A program made the position numbers and the translations under genes. A stretch of DNA of 38,505 bases from contig NZ_JAAIJQ010000054.1 in NCBI RefSeq assembly GCF_010820565.1, positions 1 through 38,505 on the forward strand, given 5' to 3'. Shown here in pieces: positions 33,960 to 38,505 of this stretch. Below the pieces are notes generated by a model. That model was not told the origin of the DNA and made no database searches. It was given only the letters and a program-made list of their open reading frames with translations. The DNA is from Thiorhodococcus minor (GTDB lineage: Bacteria > Pseudomonadota > Gammaproteobacteria > Chromatiales > Chromatiaceae). How positions within the stretch are numbered: the first letter of the stretch is position 1; every line of letters begins with the position of its first letter.

Positions 33960-34307
33960 TCACCGGTCGCGCTTGCGGGCTTTCAACCTGGGCACGGGAC
34001 GCCATTTGTCGAGCATGTGGCCGAGACTCAGGATGGGATGGGGAAGCAGCATGCGCGGGCCGGCGTAGCGCATGACTGCGCGCGTGCGCTCGCGCATGGC
34101 CGCCGCGTAGCAATGGACCTCGCACAGATTGCAGGCGGGCTTCTCCTCCTGGAAGGGACAGGTGTCCAGTCGGCGCTGGGCATAGTCGAGCAAGCCAGTG
34201 CATTCCTGGCAGAGTCCGCGAGCACTGGCATGATGATCGCGACAATAGATCGCCATCATGGCGGCGATGGTCTTCTTCTCGCGGTCGATACGACGCCCCG
34301 ATGACAT
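33960..34307 (-). CDS. ygbA: YgbA-like nitrous oxide-stimulated promoter family protein
   Basis: A 115-residue cytoplasmic protein matching E. coli YgbA closely: MMAIYCRDHH, LCQECTGLLDYAQRRLDTCPF, CNLCEVHCY, and MRYAGPRMLLPHP. Seven cysteines (C22, C33, C36, C50, C59, C62, C66) suggest a metal or Fe-S site. In enterobacteria ygbA is controlled by the nitric oxide sensor NsrR and belongs to the nitrosative-stress response. The ATG at 34307 follows GAGGA closely. It is divergent from moaB, with an FNR-type site about midway. Confidence 0.9.
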   Translation of the reverse strand: MSSGRRIDREKKTIAAMMAIYCRDHHASARGLCQECTGLLDYAQRRLDTCPFQEEKPACNLCEVHCYAAAMRERTRAVMRYAGPRMLLPHPILSLGHMLDKWRPVPRLKARKRDR

Positions 34308-34408
34308 GAGCGATCCTCTCGGTTCAAGGCCGCAAGTCCGGGCAGACGACCGGCGGCGCGGCGATGGAATTCGGTGCTGGAGTGTTCCCCCAGGGACCGG
34401 GAATCGCC

Positions 34409-34422
34409 TTGACAAAGATCAA
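34409..34422. promoter_or_regulatory. FNR/Anr-type site between ygbA and moaB
   Basis: TTGACAAAGATCAA matches TTGAT-N4-ATCAA at nine of ten defined bases. It is about 108 bases from the ygbA start and 97 from the moaB start, so it could serve either or both. Confidence 0.72.
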
Positions 34423-34512
34423 ATCGGCACGCGGTGCCGCGCGATCGAGATGACCCGAATGCCGGGCTGGATCGAGCCCAGGCCATAACGCTTGACATCG
34501 AAGGGGAACGAT

Positions 34513-35043
34513 ATGACCGAGCATTTCACCGAACAGGCATTTCTCCCGCTCAAGATCGCGATCCTCACCGTCTCCGATAGCCGAGGCGAGGATCGGGACA
34601 CCTCCGGTCACTTTCTGAGAGAGCGCGCCGAGGCGGCCGGACACGCGGTCGTCGCCAAGGAGATCGTGCCCGACGATCGCTATCAATTGCGAGCCATCTT
34701 CTCCCGTTGGATCGCCGACCCCCAGGTCAACGTCATCCTGAGCACCGGCGGGACCGGGGTCACCGGGCGCGACAGCACCCCCGAGGCCGTCGTGCCGCTG
34801 TTCGACAAGGACATCGAAGGCTTCGGCGAACTGTTCCGGCAGCTCTCCTTTGGCGAGATCGGTGCCTCGACCATCCAGTCCCGCGCCGTCGCCGGCCTGG
34901 CCAACGGCACCTTTGTCTTCTGTCTCCCCGGCTCGACCGGCGCCTGTCGCACCGCCTGGGAGAGCATCCTCCAGCCCCAGCTGGACATCCGCACCCGCCC
35001 TTGCAATTTCGCGCAACTCATCCCGCGTCTGCGCGAACAGTGA
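34513..35043 (+). CDS. moaB: Molybdopterin adenylyltransferase-type protein MoaB
   Basis: A 176-residue MoaB/MogA-family protein that binds molybdopterin and adenylylates it before metal insertion. The family core [32 protein letters not shown] and [13 protein letters not shown] is intact. The ATG at 34513 has AAGGGG upstream; an in-frame earlier start at 34492 lacks a site. It is followed four bases later by moeA. In many bacteria MoaB substitutes for MogA; no mogA is in the window. Confidence 0.93.
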   Translation: MTEHFTEQAFLPLKIAILTVSDSRGEDRDTSGHFLRERAEAAGHAVVAKEIVPDDRYQLRAIFSRWIADPQVNVILSTGGTGVTGRDSTPEAVVPLFDKDIEGFGELFRQLSFGEIGASTIQSRAVAGLANGTFVFCLPGSTGACRTAWESILQPQLDIRTRPCNFAQLIPRLREQ

Positions 35044-35047
35044 GACG

Positions 35048-36307
35048 ATGCCCATGACGACGCCTCACGATTGCGGATCGATCACCGATCGGCGCCCGAC
35101 GCTGAGCAAGCACGAAGCGATCGACTTCCTGCTCTCGCGGGTCCAGCCGATCGCCGACGCCGAAACCATCCCGACCGAGACCGGGCTCTGGCGCGTACTG
35201 GCCGCACCGGTGAGGAGCGACATCGATGTCCCCGGCTGGGACAACAGCGCCATGGATGGCTATGCCATCCGCCACGCCGATCTGGCCGAAGGCAGCGGAC
35301 GGCTGCGGATCGCCCAGCGCATCCCGGCTGGAACGACCGGCACGCCGCTGGAGCCTGGCACCGCCGCGCGCATCTTCACCGGCGCGCCCGTGCCCGAGGG
35401 CGCCGACACCGTGGTCATCCAAGAGATCTGCAAGCGCGAGGGCGAGACGATCTTCATCCCGCTGGACGCCAAGGCCGGAGCGAACATCCGTCGCGCGGGC
35501 GAGGACATTCGGGCCGGCGCGGAGGTGATCGCCGCCGGTACCCGCCTCGCCCCCCAACATCTGGGACTGGCGGCCTCGATCGGGGTCGCGGAGCTGCGGG
35601 TCCACCGTCGCCTGCGGGTCGCCATCCTGGCCAGCGGCGATGAGCTGACAATGCCGGGCGAGCCGCTGGGACCGGGGCAGATCTACAACTCCAACCGCTA
35701 CACGCTGAAGGGCCTGCTTCAGGGGCTGGGCTGCGAGATCCTGGACCTGGGGATCGTCGCGGACACCCTGGAGGCCACCACCGCCGCCCTGGCCGATGCG
35801 GCGCGGGAGGCAGATCTGATCGTCGCCAGCGGAGGCGTCTCGGTGGGCGAGGAGGATCATCTCAAACCGGCCGTCGAGCACCTCGGCAGCCTGGATCTCT
35901 GGAACATCCCGATACGCCCCGGCAAGCCGGTCGCCTTCGGACGAGTCGGCGAGACACCCTTCTTCGGCGGCCCAGGCAATCCGGTGTCGCTGTTCGTGAC
36001 CTTCTGTCTCTTCGCCCGCCCCCTCATCCTGCGCATGCAGGGCATCACCGGCGACCTGACGCCACGCACGGTCAGGCTCCGCGCCGGCTTCGACTGGCCC
36101 AAGCCGGACAAGCGCACCGAGCTCCATCGGGCGCGGCTCGAGACCGGCGAGGATGGCGAGTTGGAGCTGGCGGTCTACCCCAGCCGCTCCTCGGCGGTCC
36201 TGTCCTCGGTCGCCTGGGCGGACGGCCTGATCGAGATCGCGCCCGGCCAGTTGATCCAAGCCGGCGACCGGGTCGATTTCATCCCCTTTGCCAACCTCTT
36301 CCAGTGA
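35048..36307 (+). CDS. moeA: Molybdopterin molybdotransferase MoeA
   Basis: A 419-residue enzyme that inserts molybdate into adenylylated molybdopterin. Family blocks are [14 protein letters not shown] near 60, [14 protein letters not shown] near 115, [22 protein letters not shown] near 200 (spread over two motifs), [11 protein letters not shown] near 262 and [13 protein letters not shown] near 308. It starts four bases after the moaB stop and precedes moaD by 13 bases, forming a moaB-moeA-moaD transcription unit. Confidence 0.95.
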   Translation: MPMTTPHDCGSITDRRPTLSKHEAIDFLLSRVQPIADAETIPTETGLWRVLAAPVRSDIDVPGWDNSAMDGYAIRHADLAEGSGRLRIAQRIPAGTTGTPLEPGTAARIFTGAPVPEGADTVVIQEICKREGETIFIPLDAKAGANIRRAGEDIRAGAEVIAAGTRLAPQHLGLAASIGVAELRVHRRLRVAILASGDELTMPGEPLGPGQIYNSNRYTLKGLLQGLGCEILDLGIVADTLEATTAALADAAREADLIVASGGVSVGEEDHLKPAVEHLGSLDLWNIPIRPGKPVAFGRVGETPFFGGPGNPVSLFVTFCLFARPLILRMQGITGDLTPRTVRLRAGFDWPKPDKRTELHRARLETGEDGELELAVYPSRSSAVLSSVAWADGLIEIAPGQLIQAGDRVDFIPFANLFQ

Positions 36308-36320
36308 GCGCACTGCCACC

Positions 36321-36575
36321 ATGATCCGCATCCTCTATTTCGCCCGTTTCCGCGAACAGCTCGGACTAGCAGACGAAACCCTGCCCCGTCGGCCTGGCAT
36401 CGAGACGGTCGCCGACCTGCTCGCTCACCTTCGCGATCGCGGCGGGGTTTGGGCCGAGACGCTGCCCGAAGGCGAGCGCCTGATGACGGCCGTCAACCAG
36501 GAGCTTGTGCGCCCCGACACTAGGATTCGCGACGGAGATGAATTGGGGATCTTTCCGCCGGTTACGGGGGGATAG
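36321..36575 (+). CDS. moaD: Molybdopterin synthase sulfur-carrier subunit MoaD
   Basis: An 84-residue ubiquitin-fold protein ending in FPPVTGG; the terminal Gly-Gly is thiocarboxylated and delivers sulfur to the pterin. ILYFARFREQLG at the start is typical. It is the last gene of the moaB-moeA-moaD unit. Its usual partner moaE does not follow; instead the sequence passes into recombinase remains after 19 bases, so moaE may have been cut away or lies elsewhere. Confidence 0.93.
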   Translation: MIRILYFARFREQLGLADETLPRRPGIETVADLLAHLRDRGGVWAETLPEGERLMTAVNQELVRPDTRIRDGDELGIFPPVTGG

Positions 36576-36594
36576 CAAACCCCGGCGCCCTTGA

Positions 36595-37207
36595 GGAGGA
36601 TCGATCAGCGACATCGCCGTCACCTTGCCACGGCGTGCGGCCACGGTGCGCACCGACGAGGATACCGTCGCACTCATCGGGCGCTTGGCCCGGTACTATC
36701 CGGACGCCGTCATCGCCGGCATCCTCAATCGCCAGCAGCGCACCACCGCGACCGGCTTACCCTTCACGGTCCATCGCATCGCCAGCCAGCGCACGCATTG
36801 GGGGATTGCCTGCTTCACACCACCGGCGCTGCCTCCCGTCGTCGAGCCGGTGACGATCCGCGAGGCCGCCGCCATCCTCGGTGTGGCCCCATCGACGTTG
36901 CACCGCCAGCTCGACGACGGGCTCATCGCTGGCGCGCGGCTCACCCCCGGGCGCGCCGTGGCGCATCCTCATCACCGATGCGCTCCGCGCGCACTTCGGC
37001 GGCGAGGCCCCGGAGGGCTGCGCGCCCATCGTCGAAGCCATGCGTCGGCTCGGGGTATCGCGCCAGACGGTGTTGCAGCGTGTCAAGCGCGGTGAGCTCG
37101 AGGCCATTCATGTCTCACAACGAAATCGTAAGGGACTGAGAATTAAGCTCGAAAATCCAACTTTCGATCTTTTCGAGGAGCCAGCATCAGCTGGGGGGGT
37201 AGTATGA
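36595..37207 (+). pseudogene. C-terminal remnant of a serine recombinase, frameshifted
   Basis: The conceptual product matches the C-terminal part of a group of large serine-recombinase family proteins: VRTDEDTVALIGRLARYYPD, AGILNRQQRTT, IREAAAILGVAPSTLHRQLD, then MRRLGVSRQTVLQRVKRGEL. The frame changes near 36944-36948, a run of five C; removing one base joins LTPG to APWRILITDAL. An in-frame stop at 36592-36594 precedes the start and the catalytic N-terminal domain is missing. The gene is dead. Confidence 0.8.
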
Positions 37208-37603
37208 ACAGCGATCCAAGAAATCTCTCAGGTCGGCGTCGACTAACCACTCGTTGCCAGCGTCCAGCTCGCGCCAGATCTTCTTGAGTGCATCCTTGGT
37301 GGATCGCCCGGACCGATACCCGAAGTTGGCGTCATCGAAGACCGGTTCGAAGATCGGCTCCAGCCGATTGAGGATCGCTTGCCGGCACACCCGATCGTCG
37401 ATCGTCGGGATACCCAGCGCTCGAAACTCGCCCGGCTTGCCCGCCTTGGGAATGGGGTGTTGCAGCACGGGTTGTGGCTCATAGGTCCCGTCCTTGAGCT
37501 CAGTATGCGGCCGCTCGAGGTTGGCATCTAAGGAGTCGTCCGCGAATAACTTGAACAAATATGAGTCCCCTCCGAAAACCCCCTTTCCCGCAATCGCACC
37601 CAA
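37205..37603 (-). pseudogene. Group II intron reverse transcriptase fragment
   Basis: About 130 codons match the first reverse-transcriptase blocks of group II intron-encoded proteins: PIPKAGKPGEFRALGIPTID, AILNRLEPIFEPVFDDANFG, YRSGRSTKDAL and WLVDADLRDFLD. The catalytic YADD block, maturase and endonuclease domains are absent, and the frame ends at its join with the recombinase remnant near 37205. It is non-functional. Confidence 0.85.
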
Positions 37604-37757
37604 CTAGTGCCGGGGGGCGGAGGCATGCGAGGCATCGCGGGACTAGCCGGGATGATTTCGGAATCCAGAGGTGGCGATCGTCGGTTTCAGCGAATCATTG
37701 GGGCGCGATTAAACGCTTGCGGGGCAAAAGGCGGTTTTGGAGGGCTTGCCTGCCTTC
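37604..37757. other. Non-coding stretch between element remnants
   Basis: No gene or clear signal seen; it links the reverse-transcriptase fragment and the transposase fragment. Confidence 0.4.
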
Positions 37758-38111
37758 TCAGGCGGCCATTTCGGCGAGTTTCGCTTGATGGAGGGTGATA
37801 CGCCGGACATCGATCCAGGCGGCCCTGCAGAATGCCCATAGCTGCACGCGCACCTTGCCTCGGTACTTCAACTTCTTGTTGCGGGTGTGGTAGACGAGCT
37901 GAAAGACGCTCGCCTCGACATTGCAGCGGCGGTTGAACAGCTCACGCGGCAGCGTCTCGGTGCGCCGTCGGCACTCGGCTGCAACGAGCGTCTTGTCGGT
38001 GATGTAGCGCCACTTGCCATCGGCGCGGAAGCGATAGCGCCCTGGCTTGCCTGGAAAGCCGGTGAAGTAGATGTCCTGATCGTGCTCATCGGCATAGGCT
38101 TCGTTAGAACC
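37758..38111 (-). pseudogene. DDE transposase C-terminal fragment
   Basis: Reading the minus strand leftward from 38111 gives about 117 codons to a TGA at 37758. They include YFTGFPGKPGRYRFRADGKW, RYITDKTLVAAECRRRTETL, NRRCNVEASVFQLVYHTRNK and LKYRGKVRVQLWAFCRAAW. This resembles the C-terminal end of a DDE (IS1182/IS5-like) transposase. An in-frame TAG at 38112-38114 closes it upstream, where the IS66 fragment begins. The N-terminal part is lost. Confidence 0.7.
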
Positions 38112-38432
38112 CTATCGTTTGGAGACTTTTCGGAGTGGACTCACCAGTGCGTTCACGAGGCCGGGCGTGCGCTCGAGCCGGTGGTCGAGGCCGAGATCCA
38201 TGCGGCGGTACGCGATGCCGAGGTGCTCTATGCCGACGAGACCAGTTGGAAGGAGCACGCGCAAGGACTCTGGTTGTGGGTGTGCACCTGTAGCACGGCG
38301 ACCTTGTTCGTCGTCGGGCGGCGCGCCCGCGCGGTCGTCGAGCAGGTGCTCGGTGAGCACTTCGCGCACTGGCTGATGAGCGATGGCTACGCCGCCTATC
38401 GCCATCTCGAGCAGCGCCTGCGCTGCCTGTGA
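38112..38432 (+). pseudogene. IS66-family transposase fragment
   Basis: About 105 codons match the central IS66 transposase region. They have a helix LSFGDFSEWTHQCVHEAGRA, then VLYADETSWKEHAQGLWLWV with the catalytic DE region, and HWLMSDGYAAYRHLEQRL. It lacks both ends and stops at TGA 38430-38432. The remaining bases to 38505 hold nothing I can identify. Confidence 0.8.
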
Positions 38433-38505
38433 GCCTGGCCACCGTCCCTGATGGATTTTCCCCTTTAAATAGTCATTTTGCATGAGGGAGAGGGGTGGGC
38501 CTCCC

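Overview
The window is a high-GC stretch of a gammaproteobacterium. The gene content points to a sulfur-oxidising or purple sulfur lineage (Chromatiales-like): a Nar/Nxr-type nitrate/nitrite oxidoreductase, a DsrC-like protein, a complete cysJIH set with CysB, and many molybdenum-cofactor genes under FNR-type sites. No photosynthesis or sox/dsr genes are visible, so the lineage is an inference.

Layout. (1) 127-12922, minus strand: one long operon-like block reading MIP18-like protein, narG, narH, narJ, narI fused to a di-haem cytochrome c, a TDT-family transporter, a Cys-ligated molybdopterin oxidoreductase, and moaC. (2) 13461-17348: a SlyD-like FKBP isomerase (divergent from the nar block), a SAM methyltransferase, a small hypothetical protein, an FNT formate/nitrite channel and a conserved hypothetical protein. 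(3) 17569-23858: cysB divergent from cysJ-cysI-cysH, followed by a second copy of the MIP18-like two-domain protein. (4) 24610-28142: an NtrC-type sigma-54 activator with a soluble histidine kinase, convergent with moaA. (5) 28143-34307: a regulatory intergenic region (inverted repeat, FNR-like site, intrinsic terminator), a MOSC protein, a CBS-domain protein coupled to an HPP-family nitrite-transporter relative, a LysR regulator, a cysteine-free DsrC-like fusion, nnrS and ygbA. (6) 34513-36575: moaB-moeA-moaD. (7) 36595-38432: remnants of a serine recombinase, a group II intron reverse transcriptase, a DDE transposase and an IS66 transposase, which mark a worn island edge.

How it fits together. 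The enzyme NarGHI has its active site in the cytoplasm (no Tat signal on NarG). It is joined through NarI to a predicted periplasmic di-haem cytochrome c, which gives it a route to soluble cytochromes. With two nitrite-type channels (FNT, HPP) and no NarK in view, the cluster could serve nitrate respiration or nitrite oxidation (Nxr); the sequence alone does not decide. moaA/B/C/D, moeA and MOSC supply or handle the cofactor. NnrS and YgbA belong to the nitrosative-stress response. Good FNR/Anr-type palindromes stand before the CBS-HPP pair, nnrS and the ygbA/moaB divergent pair.

The most novel-looking element is a two-domain protein (MIP18/DUF59-like N-terminus lacking the usual cysteine, plus a conserved C-terminal domain I cannot name). 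It occurs twice: once translationally coupled to narG and once just behind cysJIH. It may be an enzyme-specific Fe-S or maturation factor for nitrogen- and sulfur-oxyanion enzymes.
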